64,000 bases of DNA from Micromussa lordhowensis (taxonomy: Eukaryota > Cnidaria > Anthozoa > Scleractinia > Lobophylliidae): contig OZ026607.1 in NCBI GenBank assembly GCA_964020085.1, forward strand, positions 1,372,603 through 1,436,602, in the 5' to 3' direction. The position numbers were made by a program, and so were the translations under genes. Below, one piece after another: positions 36,245 to 52,000 of this stretch; within the stretch, counting starts at the first letter, position 1; each line of letters begins with the position of its first letter. The notes under the pieces were generated by a model. It did no database searches, was not told the origin of the DNA, and was given only the letters and a program-made list of their open reading frames with translations.

Positions 36245-39200
36245 TTAAATAGTTCCGGAAAATACATGCCTTATTGACCGTCTCCATGGAAACGTCCTTC
36301 ATTGTAAAATCCCGACCAATAAAGAACCAATCAGAAAGCCCGTATTTACCTCAAGACTACCTTGCCATATAATAACTCTACAGGTCTTACCTTTTTTGAA
36401 CTCGCTCTTTTTATTCATTCCTTGATAATGTGTTCATGAGGTCGCTGAAACGTTGGAACAATTTATTTATTTATTAGGCTCAACCAGCCTTTGTAGCAGT
36501 ACTTCATGTACATAGTCTTCAATTGACCTTCACAGTGCATAAGAATATAATTGTTTTTCGTTCTTACTCCAGCTGCCGCCGTGCCCACCAAATGATATGG
36601 TCAGCATTGCCTGCTTGTCATTAAGCTACTCAGTTGATACTAGAAAGAAGAAGACGAAAGACGATAAAGGTATAATATCAGTACATTATTTATAGTAGTC
36701 CAAAGAGTTTCTCGAGGCCCTTGAGAATTGCTTGCGGATCTGATTAAGATGCCACGAAAATAAGGAGGGCGAGACTGAAACTGTGTGCATTTTATTACAT
36801 GCAAACATTATAAAAAGTAGTTTGAAAGGTGAATGAATTACGTGCTCATCATTAAGCTATTTAGTTTACGTTTTGTGCGGAAAAGAGAAAGTAAAGCATA
36901 ACTGAAGGGTTGGTATATTCTATAACTTGACAAGAGTAAGTGTATTAGAGGGAATAAACTGCCTTGATTATTACAGACAGACAGAAATACCGACAAAAAC
37001 AGACGGGTAGACAGAACCGTTTTCAACGTATCAGTCAACCAGTCAGTCAGTCAGAAAGTAGACAGGCAAGCAGTCACTTGCTCAGTCAGTTAGTCAGTCC
37101 TTCCTTCCTTCCTTCCTTCCTTCCTTCCTTCCTTCCTTCCTTCCTTCCTTCCTTCCTTCCTTCCTTCCTTCCTTCCTTCCTTCTCTTATTCAGGAACATT
37201 TTAAGTAATTTGCCATCTTATTGCACACAGGTGACCCGGCTTTTAAGAATAAAGTGACACGTACAACAGAAGAAGCAGTCCCTGCCAGGCATAGCCACAG
37301 GACTTGCTCGTCGATTATAGGTGAAGTTATTATTGAAGAGGATTCGACCAGTAGTAACAGCTCTGGAGTGGAAACCTTTGACCAAGAGGAGAGCACACCA
37401 TCCAAATCTCCTATATTGAATGACTCGGTCTTTCATCCCTCCCCAGAGAAGCCCCGCGTACCGCCCCCTAGGAAATACGGGGAGGTGCGTTTTAGTGATA
37501 TAGACGAAGACAGAAAGGCAGGAAGGGAAACGTTTTTCAACCAGCCAAAAGAATCCTTGCGTATTGGTCATCGTATAAAAGATGAAAAACCAAAGGGCAA
37601 GCAAATTCTAAAGGACGTGTCAGTGTATTTCAATACTGGTGAACTAGTGGCCATCATGGGTCCTTCAGGTTGTGGAAAGACAACTCTGCTTGACTTATTA
37701 ACCGGAAGGCGAAAACAAGGATACCGCAAGGTGTGTGCTACTGATAATATATCATCCCCTGGGGGAAGGACTCCCATTTGAAAAGGCGGGGATGCGTGCT
37801 CATCGGTAGATTTGAATTACACCCCTAAAGGAGACTAATTTGGGCGTGGCTTGAGCTTTATTTGACTCCTAAAAGATACCACTTTAACACGCATAACAGT
37901 AGGTGTTTTTCATAACTCCTTCGAGTCCAACCCTAAAGATGGCTTGAGGCCTAAAGGAAATGACGTTTCGTCCTGAACACCATAAGTGAGACCAAAATCC
38001 GGGATTTTCACCTCAAGTCGAGACGACGAGCATCCCCGACCTAATCAAATTGGACCACCCCCCCCCCCCCCCCCCTACCCCGTTATCAGCGTTCACTGGT
38101 AAAGTATGAGCTTGGGACAGTGGAGGTCAGTGGAACCTCGATTTAACAAAGTGCCAAGGGACCGGGGAAATTGGTTCCTTACATCGAGGGTTCGTTATAT
38201 CGGAAACCTCGATATAACGATTTTGCGGAAAACAACCAAAATGGTCGTGTTACGTTGCGCAACCCAGCATTTATGCATCTGAACGATTACTTTAAATACC
38301 ATTTGCGCTTTAATGTCCATATGAAGCGACAGTACACTGCACAGATCTGTACATAGCAACGGCACCAGAAAACTAAACAGGCCAACAAAATTTCAACAAT
38401 TGCAACTGTTCAAAAATAAAGAAGTTAATATTTGTAGAATTGTTGATAATGTCAGTGTCTGCATCTGTAATGAGCTGGTTACTGTGGAAGTCATCTCGTT
38501 GTTACAGGATTAAAGGATTTTCATCCTTGTGGGTCTGTTCCATATTTATCTTTTCTCAGGTGTTGACATTTCTTCGTTATATCGGGAGATATCGTACGCT
38601 TGGGCCCGGGAGGGGGATCCCATATAAAAACGACAGGGGGGGTGCTCGTCCTATCTTTTAGGGGTTAAAAAAGCGCTTTTGGTATCTCCTAGTGTGTTCA
38701 GTCTCGAAAGCTCCACAGCAGCTCACAGCGAGAGCTTTCCAGGTACTTTTTAGGGTATTGAACCTAAAAAATATGACAGAAGACAATGTGTTGTTTTAGG
38801 ATTGCTACCTCTTAGGGGTGAAAGCCACGCCCCAAAAACAGGATCTTGGGGTTCTTTCAAAATTTCCAACGAGTACCCCCTCCTTTTTTATATGAGAGTG
38901 CCCCTTCCCCCGGGGGCGTTTGGGCTTCTGGATTGTGTTTGTAATGGCTCGACTAATGACTCCACTAAAGTCGCCTGATATTCCACTGGGAATGCCACCG
39001 AAGTGCACCAAAAAGGTACGATTGGGCACAATTGCTGATCAATTTCAATTTTATCTTTTATGCAATCACAGGGTCAAGTGTACATCAATGGAATTGCCTT
39101 GATGAATACCAACGTACAAGACTGGTACGCTCGTAAGATTGGTTATGTGTTACAGCTCGCTGTGCCTTACTACGAAGAACTTACTGTTCGACAGAATCTC

Positions 39201-42200
39201 TTCTTCGCTGCTCATATGAGGCTTCCTAAATCAATGAGTCACATAAGGAAGTTTGAGCGAGTTGAACAAATACTTGCCGAGGTATTCAAATTCTTTGATA
39301 GCCCATTTCTGACTTGACTTAAGCCTCTCTATCAAAGCGAGGCCTGGTGCACAATCAGTATAATTTGCATGTGACTGAAATCTCATTTTCATATGAAAGA
39401 ATAGTCACCAAGATTCGCTTTGAAATAGAGACTTAAGGGTTATTCAGAAATGGCCTATTACGGGGAGTTCAAAGTATTAAGAATAAGAAATGTCTGTTAT
39501 GATGTATGCCAAAATTCTCAGAACAGCAGTAGAAGTATTATTAAGCATATCCGCCTATTCTGAAGTAGAAGTAAGCCTGGAAATGAAGCGGTTTAGTGTT
39601 GTGCTGTAGGTAACTATAAAAAAGGGAAGTTTCCTTTGCCATAAAAGCTTTATTTCGACCTTTTCTCTGTCTCTGTTTAGTCCAGTTTAGTTCACTAAGA
39701 TATCGTCGTCCTACCTTCCAAAAGAATCTTGAAAAGAAATTTGCTCTTCGAGAGACCAGCAGAGCTTTTTGGCCGCGTATAAAATTACCTTTAAACTGAA
39801 GAAAACCTGAAAATAGTAGTTTACTAAGATAGAAGAACACAAAAGAGATAATAATAATCCATAAAGGAACAAGGATGGTTAAGGATGGAGAAGATTGACA
39901 CGGATTACAAACGACGAACTTGAAAACTTTAGGCTGAACTTGTCAGGATGCCAAACCGTGACGTAGCTTCTTTAATGTAATCCACCCTAAATAAGATCGA
40001 ATGACGTTTTGTCACCTTGTATTCAATAAGATTTTGTTCTTTAACTTTACAGCAGTGTGTTTGTTTCGCCATAGGGTATTTTTTGGAAGGAATTGTTTCT
40101 GTTATCTCTGATCTCTCCGCACCCTCACTAATCTGTCGACAATTACTATCTCTTTTGAACTGTAATAGACCGGCCTCACGTCCGTAGCAGATGTAGTTGT
40201 TGGTGGGTCTGTATCTCAAGGACTCAGTGGAGGACAAAAACGTCGATTATGTGTTGCTTTTCAGATGATTAACCTGCCAGCTGTGCTGTTCCTCGATGAA
40301 CCAACTTCAGGTAACACTTTTTCACGAGTTTAGTCATTAATCAAATTACGATGTTGTTGGTATTGCGCATGTCCGGCAGTAGTTTTATGGACTCAAGCTT
40401 CAGCATTCTCTTCCCGAGAGACCGCGCTCTTTTTGGTCAGCACCAAGAATCGTGACCTCTAGGCTCCAACACCGGAAGTCCGCGATTCACGGACTTTCTG
40501 TCAAATCGGACAAGTCTGATTGGCTGAGAATACGAAACGAAAACTCTGCGCATGTTCAGAAAATCGGACCTGGCCAGAGATCGCGATTCTTGGTGCTGAG
40601 CAAAAGGAGTGCTACCTCTGGGAACGATCGAGAATGGAGCTTCAGGTGAAGATGTACGATGTATCTATAGGACTTGTTGTGTCATTAAACAGTAGGGGAC
40701 TTACGATATGCACGAGTACGAGATAGAGTACGAGTATGGTGCAGGTTACAAAATTAGCAGCCATTGAGGATGAGTACAAGTTTTGAACTCTAGTTGAAAA
40801 GCAGGCTTCGTTAGCAGGATCCGCATGATCACATCACATGCCCATATCATCCCATGAGCTACCTACCCTCCAGTCTCTACCTAAAAATAACGTGAAGACT
40901 AAGCGATCTGGAAATGTCACTGGTTTGAAACTCGAAAATCGTACTCGTGCTCAATCTAAAAGTCCCTAGCATTTGTTTCTGTTTGAAGTGAACGCCTGAG
41001 TGTAACATCTGACACACTTTATATTCGTTTTGAGTGCGGATTAAACGTACTGCTTATATGTCCACTGAGAGTAACTCGTTAAGTGTGAGAATTATGTCAC
41101 GTTAGACCCGGGATAATTTTATTCTTTTTTCCTTAGTTTCTCACATTGCAATCCATTTCTATCCACACGTTTGTATGAGATACTCACTTGTTCCTAGCAT
41201 TTTTTAAACCGTTAGTTCACGAATCAAGCCGTCATTGTTATGTATCATACGACTACCTGGTATGTTATTGAGGTTCTCAAAATCTCGCTGATGGTTCACG
41301 CCCATTTTAATACGTCAGTTCATCAAATGCTTTCAGGTCTGGACGCGTCATCTTCACTTGAGCTGTTGAATCATCTGAATCTTGTAGCCGAGTCAGGCAG
41401 AATGGTTATTCTCACCATTCATCAGCCGAGACTGGAAATCTTCCATCTTTTTCACAAGATCATTCTCTTGTATGACGGTCAGGTAACTGAACCAGTGAAA
41501 ACAGCGCATGATTGTATCAACATGCACCAACATGGCGCCTCCATAGGTGGTTTGCAACCTTTACTTAGTTAGAGATTCTTGACAAAGACCTTGGCGGCCA
41601 TGTTGGATGACGGGAGCAATAAAGCTCATTAGAATTCTCTTGATGTGAAGTATAGTATATGAAATAATTCATATATTTGAACTGCGGTTATAGATGAAAG
41701 TGAAGAATGATCATCGCAATAAATTTTCCAAGTCTGAAAAAAAAATTAGGGCTTCAACGGGATTCGAACCCGTCACCTCCGCGATACCGGTGCGATGTTC
41801 TACCAACTGAGCTATGAAGCCACACATTGGGAGCGAGGTCAATTTGTTGAGTTCATATCTTCCCAGAATTCTTTCAGTTTGTTACTGGTCATCCAACATG
41901 GCGGCGATGACGTCAGTTGCAAACGATCTATACAAAGCCTTATAAATTTGAGCGAAATAACGCGGGAATTAAAAACCGCACAGACCTAAACCTTGGTAAG
42001 GTCGTTTATATATTAATCATCTATCATATCCCAGATTCTTGACTTCATTTGTTTAATGGTTGCAATTTTTATTTTTGATGAAAACTAGCAAAAACCCTTA
42101 GTACTAGCGTAGCCCAAGGATGCAAAATTGCTGTGGTTATTTTGCACGTCTGTTAACTTTGTATTGCATGCTATTTAAGTGCAGGAACTTGTTTTCTAAG

Positions 42201-43050
42201 ACCATACAACATAAGTTCTCAAAATATTTGTAGAGTGTAGTGCGAATACGTGAAAGCATGTCAGAGCTGCCGCCGCCATGTTGCTGGATGTTGACGCCAT
42301 GTTGCTTGTTGCTGGATAACTTTTCTCACCTCAGCTGCTGCAGACATGCTTGGAGTAAAATGTCCGTTTACATGACGATGCAAGATCTAAGAAATATTTA
42401 CGATTCAAGTTCTCAAAATGCATGTACGATATAAGTTTTCAAAATTCCGGCAAAATCTCGATTTTGCATATATTTTTTATACCTTCTGATTATAGCTGCT
42501 GTTCACTCCGCAGAAATTACATAAATTCAATACGCTACAACCACTAATACTCTTTTTCGTCACAACAGGTTGCGTATTATGGCGATCCGTCTGTGGCTCC
42601 TTCTATTTTTCTTAAAGCTTATTTGCAGTCAACAACTAAAGAATATCGGCGCAGAGAAGATGCGCCAAATATTGATACTTCAAACCCTGCAGGTTTGCTG
42701 TCTAGTTTCTTTTGAAATACTAGCTGTTCAACCCAAGTTGTGGGAAACTTTTATTAACAGTAACAGTATTTATAGCAAATCCTCGATATCGTGATCGGTT
42801 CTTCTCGCGCCTATTTGTCACGTGGGTGTCTGATTACACGTTTTCTGTAATTGGATACCTGTAATTGAATACCCACGTGATTCGCACGTCAATTACTCGC
42901 GCTTTAGTGGCTTCCTTCGCAATGTTTTCTACAGTTTCCAAAACTTATGAAAAGCGCTACAGACGTTTTCGTTCAAAAGAAGTTCTCAAAAGACATTTTT
43001 AATAGCGACATTTGTTATAGATACAATTAATTAGTAATTGGACCTCGTGG

Positions 43051-43087
<37 letters not shown>

Positions 43088-46000
43088 TTTTGAGATTACT
43101 CGCGCGATTACTCCCTCAATTGTACTCCACTCTTTCCAATTACTATTACTGTTCGCTCTGCTCTTCATAATTTAATATAATTTTTAGCATTGTATATAAT
43201 AATGGTATAATTATATATCAGTTTATTTGGCGATTAGTACTGAATCATCAGATTGTCAGATCAGCTATTACTGGTTATCAGATTAGTATAATTAATATTA
43301 GATTCTATATTATGTTATTAGGCATTTGAAATAGTTTAACTGCGAATATGTTTTCAAATTGTTTCTCTTTCCTCTAATAGTATGAGATTTTCCCAGGCTG
43401 GAAAGCATTGACACGTTTATAAAGTTTCTATCTATCTTTTTATACTCCACTCAATCCTAATGCCATTGTCATATTTACACTGACTAAGTTTTCTTTTAAC
43501 CACTTTGTCTTTTTACTTGCTCTAGATACTATCATGGATTTACTTAGCAACAGTCAAGCTCGCCGCGCTATTTTGGATTATTATCAAGCAAGTGGCGAGC
43601 CGCAGGCCGTCCAGGAAGCCATAAAGGTGTCAGAACATCAGGCCATGAGTACATTCACTTTAGAGAGAATGAAACGCGAGAAGACAGGGTACGTACATTC
43701 CGCCCCTTCCCCCGGGGGGGGGGGGAGGGGGCTCTTATGTGAAAAGGTCGGGAATGCTCGCAGGAAAATTTAAATTAAACCCCTAAAGGAGACGTGGCTG
43801 GGCGTGGCTCGAACTTTATTTATTGCCAGCCACTGTTCAAGAAATGAGCCCTCTCTAGTAGATCGGACTTGAGAGAAGGCCGGAAATCGAACGCAGAAAC
43901 GGAAAGAGAGGGCTTTTTTAATTATCTCTTATGTCCCCGAGTACCTTACCTTTTTCAGTTATGGCTCGTGTCCCACGTGCACCCGGCGTGTACTCCACGT
44001 GCTCCGAAGTGTATCTTCTGTTAGATATATTCTCTAACCAACCAATCAAATGGTGCGTCACTAAGTCATTATTCTTTTTAGTAGTCAGTTGACTGAGGAA
44101 TTCAAACCAAGGTTTCACTCTGAAAACGCATCAAATGTTTTCCGTCCACACTACGCCGGAGGAATTTAAAAACGGAACAATCACCGGTCATTTTGGAGTT
44201 TTGTTTGAGGAAAACTCGGGCAGAGAAATCACATGATTATCGTGACGCCAACGTTTTAAAAAACCTTCGTTTTCAAAATGTTTTCCATCCACATGAAAAC
44301 GAAAAGCCGACGGTTTCAAACTCCCCCGGATTGAAGAGCGTTTCCGGCGTAGTGTGCAAGCTGCCAGATGCGTGCTTACCTATCGTATTCAGTTCCTAAA
44401 ACGACTGAACTGCATTTTTGTTTTTTAGCGCGAACGACGCTGGGCGATTCAACAGAATCTTTGTGCTGGAAGGCAGAACTTCCAAGCGACAAACACTTGG
44501 ACAGATCACTTACTTTCCTCTGATATTCTTTGCGTTTGGATTGGTAGTAGGTAATAAAATTTAAAATATTAATCAGTGTATATTTTTCTTAAGTTAAAAC
44601 ATTATCAATTCGTTGTAGCACCCTAAAATATATGTAAAGCTCATTGTGTAAATGTGAGTATTTGAAAATTCTCTCAAAATTGCACGAGCCTCAAGGCGCG
44701 GTACAATTTGAACACATTTTCCTATATCACGAGTATCATTAATCCCTAATTGCTTGAGCATTCATATGATTACTCATTTATTATATGACTGATAAAATTG
44801 CAAACGCGCGCGCGCGTTAATTTGCACGGCAGTGCAATTAAGATTAACGACAAATTGCCCTGCTCTTAGCCAATCACAAATAAAGTACTTTTCTCAGTCA
44901 TACGATAATAATGATTATCTTAAAGCCCGGTCTACACGAGCAATTTTTATGTGGCAAGTGTATGTGGCAATCCCGGGATGGCAATTCTGATTTGCTCGTG
45001 TAGATGGCTCGACAAATAGTTGTTGTTAATTTGTGTCAGTAATAATTTCGCCCAGCGGAGATGCCCATGGAATGGCAAAAAGCAAGATGGCGCCATGCTG
45101 GATGTGCAAATGTTAGGGACTTTAGGGACTGGGTTCTACAGATGACGTTGAAAAATAGTCACATTTTATGTGACGAGTCGTCTACAATTTTCACATGTGA
45201 CAATTTTTATTTGTCACATAAAAACAGGCGCGCCAGTTTTTCAGTGTTCTTCTATCTTAGTAAACTACTATTTTCAGGTTTCCTTCAATTTAAAGTGCAG
45301 CTAACCCCCAACATGTTTTTTCGTTTAATGGAATCTACTAGTTTTCCCAATTACTTCAGCGAAAAAATATCTCGATTGATAAAATCCCCGCGATTCTGCA
45401 GGCGTTTAAACTTGTAGTTTCTGCGCCCACGACCCAGCATAGTGGGATCTTGTGACGTTATCGAAGACACTCAAGAGAAGTTTGACTGGGTTTCGAGCGC
45501 AGTGAAAACATAGTTCGGGTATTTGTGTTTCATATCTTATCGGAAATGGACAAAACTGTTAAACGAAAGAGCTGTATCATCTAGCAATGCAATTAGGAGT
45601 CTAGCTACGATTAGGACGGCTACGATGTCTACTTTTTGTTCGGTCGCCAGTCGAGCCCGCCTCACTGCAACTCACGAACGACAATTTTCCGGCCCATTTG
45701 GCTAATCTACTCTTCTACATAGAACACTTCTTTAAGTACTCTCATCGAGCCCTTGATAGTTCATCTCGACGAAAGCATATTTTTCCTCTAATAATTCAAA
45801 AAAAGGGGGAAAATTTTGTCTTTTCACTTCGTTATTACCGACCGACCGACCGACCGACGTAGGTATACAAAATCAAATAGTGTGTAGAACATAAACATTG
45901 CGAGTTACACAAACTTGCATTTTTCGTACTAGGAATTAAAAATCCTTCGACAAGATCTTGACAAAAGGTTTAGTATGGTATCAGTTATCAATCATTTGTG

Positions 46001-49000
46001 TCTTATCGACCGTGACAATATCGAGCTTCGCACTAGAAGCCAGGGAAAAATGTATAGGCCGAATCCGAGATCGAAGAACTGCTCGATGTCCGACTTCGCG
46101 CAAGTCTGCACATTGCTTTCGGCGTTTTCTCGCTTCTGGACGAGTGTCATTGGGATATAGGTATTGAGTGAAGAGGACTGCTCTCTGTTAAGCATGCTGT
46201 ACTGCGAATCTCTCCAAAAACACATCTTCCTTGCATTCAACAACGATTTTGAATCACACGGTCGCATGTTCGCATGTTCACATTCTTCTTAGAAGCAAAA
46301 TCCTGTTAGTTCTTCGATGACGTCACAGGCCAACTCGCCCCATTCTTCGCTACTGCTCGGTCATGGCCGCGGAAAGGGCGTATTTTACGTACTTTAAAAA
46401 TTCGTAGGAAATTAACCAAAATAAGTATAACGATAATTTTTTCGCAAGGGTGATCACAAAAAATAAGGAAATTTATATAAGCAAAAAACATTTTGGGGGT
46501 TAGTTGTACTTCAAAGGTAATTCTGTACGCAGCCAAAATAACTCAAAGTGCCGTGACTGAACTCCTTTAATTGCCTTTTTACACATTGGTTGCATGCTAT
46601 AGCACTGAACTAAACCGTTTTGCGTTATAAATTATTCTACAGGAACTGTTTACTGGCAAGCGGAGAGAAAAGATGGAGTGTTGCTGATGTCAGCATATTG
46701 TATTAATACTGTTTCCAGTCCTCTGTTTCTGAGCGCGATTTTAATGGCGCACCTCAATAAAGCTCTGAACGTGAGTGTGCGTGTTTAAGTTTAAGAGTAA
46801 ATGAGTAAAACTGAGTAAATATTTTAATTAAGCCACTCCCCTAGTGGGACGTTTCACGGTCAGAGGAAACAAACCATGAAACAAATAATGAAAATGAACA
46901 TGACACGGTTAAAAATCTCAACTGCCAGGAGGCGGACCAGTCGACTATTTACAAGCGTGGACGAGGAGTTGAACTCGGGGCTACCGAAAACAACGCCAGC
47001 TAGTGGTCAGTGATGAGAACGTGCACGTGACGTGCTGCCTTAGAGTACAGTATCAAACCGCACGTACGAAACGTCAGTGAAAAGAAAAACTGAAAGAAAA
47101 GCCTTGGTGTTGCCCCTCTCTTACCCCGCTTAATACACAGTGTTTTGATAGAAGGCATTGGGAAAATCTATAGAGCCACGTCAAAGTTTTAAGGACAACG
47201 TTTTCTAATCGACCCTTATGCTTCTTAATTTTGTTGGCGTTTAATCTTATAAGTTGTTTTTATTCTTGCAGATACTAAACCTTGAGCGTGCAGATAGATG
47301 TGGTCGGGCAATTGAGAATGTGATTCAAACTTTCGTTCGAACTGCTTCATTGTGTGTGATTCCTATTATACTGTGTTCCGTCATGACTTACTTCATGGTA
47401 AGTCACACAAATAATACAAAGATAAAACATACCACTGTACAGCTCCCTCCCTCCCCCCACCCCCCCCCCCTCGGGAAGTTAAACAAGCAGACAAACTCAT
47501 TCTCTACATCTCTCAGAAAGGCCGATCTCACAAAAGCCGTATCCTTCTGGTCGATGATGGCTCCTCTTTACATTATATAGCAAGGATGGATGTGAGAAAA
47601 AAAGAGTGCATGCAAGCTTAATTGAGACCATTCTACACTTTCACTACTATCATCAGACCTGCCCATTTTTTCAGTCAGTGCTTAGCAATATGCCAGCGTT
47701 AACTAGCTATTAATGACGATATGTGGCCTCAATGAATGAATTGAGACATTTTAAAAGGATTTTCCACTCTTTTTCTCAGACTCATTAATAATCATCAAGT
47801 TTAAACAAAGGAAACCATAACTGTTTGGATATGTGATCTTAATTAGCAAGATCTTTTACGAGCTTATTTATCCGTTTTCTCGTTACCTTTAGTTTCGATT
47901 GAGAAGATATATCAAACACTCAAGACAGTGTTTGACCCCATTACCAAACGCCTCGAAGCTCGTCAAAAATACTCCCCTGCACGTCGTATTTTCAACTCTC
48001 TTCTTCAAACACATATATTAGACGACATGAAATATCGTCATAGCGGTAACATTTCGTCATCCTCGGAGACCCAGGGGCAGATAGTTGGGCCATGAGAAGT
48101 CGAAGCGGCCAAGTTTACAAGAACGAAAGAGGAGCTCTCTAAACTTGGCTGCTTCAACTTCTCATGACCCAACTATCTGCCCCTGGGTCTCCGAAGATGA
48201 CGTGTCGTCGGTATTTACCTCACTCGAAAGCATGTACACAGTTCATGTCGAAGTAAGCGGTTGATTAACATTTCTTGTTTTTTTTCCTCCATTTCTCAGG
48301 TGATGACGTCATACGACTTGTCGAAGTTCTTGCTGGTGACAATCATTTCATTGGTTCTAAATCAAACCTGGATTTCAGTCTACATGATGGTGATTTGTGC
48401 ACATCCGGGAATCGCTCACCGTATTTGTCCGATGCTCTCCGCTGCTGGAGGTTTCACAGGAGGATTTATTATTCCCAAACCTTTGATGCCACCTGGGTAA
48501 GTACGCCAGAAAGACTGAAAATTAATCAGTAAGTTTTATTCTGCCCAAGCCAGAAAAATAAAAACGTCTGCTCAACTCTGTGGCTTGGTTGCCATGGCTT
48601 ATAATGGTAGTCTGTTTGGGCGAATGTCAGTGGAGTATAATTTGTTGTAGCCTTAGTGTTTATACGGCTTGCTGTAAATCTGAATCTCGCTCCATGCAGA
48701 TACCCGCGGGAGGATACGAATTAGTCGAGTGGAATGAGAGTAAATAAAGGAATGAAAAGAATAAATAGTTTAAATTTGTCTCCTGTCGTGATCTCTTTCG
48801 GAACTTACAGGGAAAACCCAGCAAAACAATAGCGCTTAACTCGTAACTATAAGTCTTTGCAGTTTTCGAAATATTTCTTTGTCTTTTATCCCTTAATTTA
48901 TTCTCGTCCTTCTCAACTAGATCAGGATTATCACTAAGAGCGTACTACCCCATATTCCTGTCACAGCATTTTCACAGGCCGATCTATTTTTAGTTTGAAT

Positions 49001-52000
49001 TTACCGCGAATTAAGACACCCCACAGGACCCCCCTCAGTGACCAACCACAAGCACGGACGTCATCATTTCACCTAAAGATTAAAGGGAACCTCCACTGTG
49101 ACAAAAAGTTTACTTCAAATCACACTAAATAATTTTAAGAATAAAATTTGCTTGAAGTTTTAACTAACAAAGCGCGTTGGCCTTAAATACATGAATTATA
49201 GAATCGTTTATTTTTGTTTTCAAAGTTCCCGGGAGCAGCCATCTTGAATAATTGTGACGTGAAATGGTTGCCCTTTTGTTATTAGACAAAAGCTCTTGAT
49301 GTCAGAACAATAGAGCAACCAAGACACGTCACAATTATTCAAGATGGCGGCGCTGAGAAAATTTGAAAACAAAAATGCGCGATTCTGAAATTCGTTTTTC
49401 TCGACTATAGACACTCTTCTGGAAAAAAATTAGACCTAACGTTACTGCAAATACTATATCCTGCGGTTTAAAGTGATTCTTCGGTAGGAGTGGAGGCTCC
49501 CTTTAAGTCAACCTGTCCACTTGAGGCCGCCATTTATTTCCTTACCGATGCGCGCTCATGTAGACCGGCCGAATGAACTATTTCGCGGGAAAACAAGCCT
49601 AAAAATAGACCTGTCTGCAAAATTGTCGTGACATGGGAGTTGCAGGCTCCTAGTGATGGGCCAGACTATCTACTAGATTGAATGCACCCTGTGCAGATAC
49701 AAACAATGATAAAATCGTTTCATGCAAATCAGTCACATGTCGTGTTAAACCATTGCATGTACCGTTTCACACGCCGACATTTCTTTTATGCTTCACTTGT
49801 AGGTACAATCTGTTATTCTTCTTGAATCCAGTGTATTATGGCTTCTCCGCTATTACCAAAGTCTTATTACAAGATGTCCGACTGCCATGTGAAAACGACT
49901 CCATACTGAACTGTATCAGTACAGACGGTAATGCTGTGTTGACAAAATTTGGATTCGACGCAGTAAACATCTATGAAAATTTGTTGGTAGGTAAAATTTC
50001 ATTCATCGTTGAATGGTTGTCCTTCAGTAGCATTTTTTGTGATATATAAAACTGGCACAAGTTCAATTGATGCCTTAAACTTTTTTTATAAGAACCTTTT
50101 CTATAAGAACGTCGAGGCCGAGATTAACCAAAATTTTAACAAGGTATTAAGAATATTCCTCAGGCTGAGAGTCGATTTAGAACGTTTTTATAAACAACTA
50201 TTTGATGAGGTTTTTGTTATATCCAGAATAATCAAGGTCGAGCTAGGGGTTATTTGAACTTTTTTAAGTTTCAAAATTTCATTTGCTTAGAGAAATTGAA
50301 GGCATTGAGATATTTAAGGTGAGTGGGGATATTGTCCCGGAGAATAGACGCTGTGTAATCCAGAATAAACCATTTCCGAGTTACCTAAAGCCTCTCTTTC
50401 AAAGCGAGACCTGGTGCACAACCATTCATAAGAAAACGAGTTTATTTTGAATGTGAATGAAATCTCACTTTCGTATGAAAGGATGAGCACCAAGACTCGC
50501 TTTGAGAAAGAGGCTAAAGGTAATTCGGACTGAAATGGCCTATTGGTACGCCACCATCACTAGCACCATTTATACACCATTACCAACACTTGCATCACTA
50601 CCACCATCTCGCAGTCCACTACCATCAATATGACCTTGGACAGCCTCCAGGTGTCTCCACCACCATCGCCACTAACGGCAACTACTTAGCGGCAAAGAAG
50701 CAGAACTACAAGTGAGAACAATGCGTGATACAAACTGTATCAGTGGCGGATCCAGACCTTGAGCTAAGGGGGGGCCCGGTCTTGATTTACTTGCCATGGC
50801 GGCCATTTTCCCTTCAGTCATTTCTTCTTTTTTTACCCAAAATAAGGGGTGGGGGGGGGGGGGGCGGGCCCCCAGGCCCTTTCCCTAGATCCGCCACTGT
50901 GTATGACTGACCAGGAAAAAAAAACTCTTTCCATTTCAGATTATGCTTGGAATCACAGTTGTATCATTAATTCTCTCTTGGCTCTTTCTGGAGATGAAGT
51001 ATATCGATGTGAAAGTCTTCACTAAAAAGTACGTGAATTTCAATTTCTGTTCTCTGTGCCGTACATGTAATTACTATAAAAGTTGCAAGATGTTTGCAAA
51101 CCGTAACATTTACGATTATAGTAAATAGTAGCAGGATGGTACAATCCAGTATTTTGTGAGTGTGTTCGAAAACAATTCAGCTGAGCAACGGAATACTGAG
51201 CTATCACGCATACACATGAGTGGGTCGCCAAGGGGTGAAATGGAAACTGGGATTTGCCTATTGTTTTTCCTATTGTCACCGGTAACGGAATCACAAACGA
51301 AAAAAAATGCGAAAGGGTATGGAATTTCAGCAAAATATGGGTTGGTAAGTGAGATTTATCCATCCACCCCCCATCATCTGAACAAAGTATTTCTCACATT
51401 GCAATGCACAGGATCATAATCCACTGGTAAGCTGTGGTACTGTTGCTGATATTTAACGGGATAACACCGATGTAATGAACATGTCTGTTCCTACATACAG
51501 TGCCTAATTGGCCTTGGTCCAAAAAATCTATATATTTACAGATAACGCAACTTATTTGTCTTTGTAATTTATAATCTAGGTTATCAACATCTTTGAGAGA
51601 GGACGAGGCTTTAGAAGTTTCAGTGGAGCCTCTAGACAAGCAGCCTCCTGCAGTTTGGTCGGACGAGAAGCGTTCTCGTCGGAAATCAACTTTAGGACTC
51701 ATCACAGAAGATGAGGGCTTACACACCATCAAGGGTCCAGAATACGGTAGCGTTACCACTCCAGAGCAGCAAGATGTTGAACGCAATGAGCAATCCATAC
51801 TGTTGAGAAAATGGTCTTCAAGAAGGCAACGTTGGCAAAGCGTTCGAAAACGAACGAATCAAAGGAAGGAAAGCGCAGAGATGCAAATGAAGCAGGTTTG
51901 CGCTTTACATGAAGAGCTGCAATTGCAAGAGAACCAAACGAATAGGAAAGAGTCTCGTGTACGAAGCTTCTCATTCCCTGTTTTCGAAGAAAACTCGCCG

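Noticed and set aside
37099..37183. TTCC array considered as a CRISPR-like or regulatory array
   Set aside because: It is a simple tetranucleotide microsatellite without spacers, in a eukaryotic intron.
45061..45417. 118-codon plus ORF in gene B intron 10
   Set aside because: It runs into the ctatcttagtaaactact MITE-family sequence seen at three other loci.
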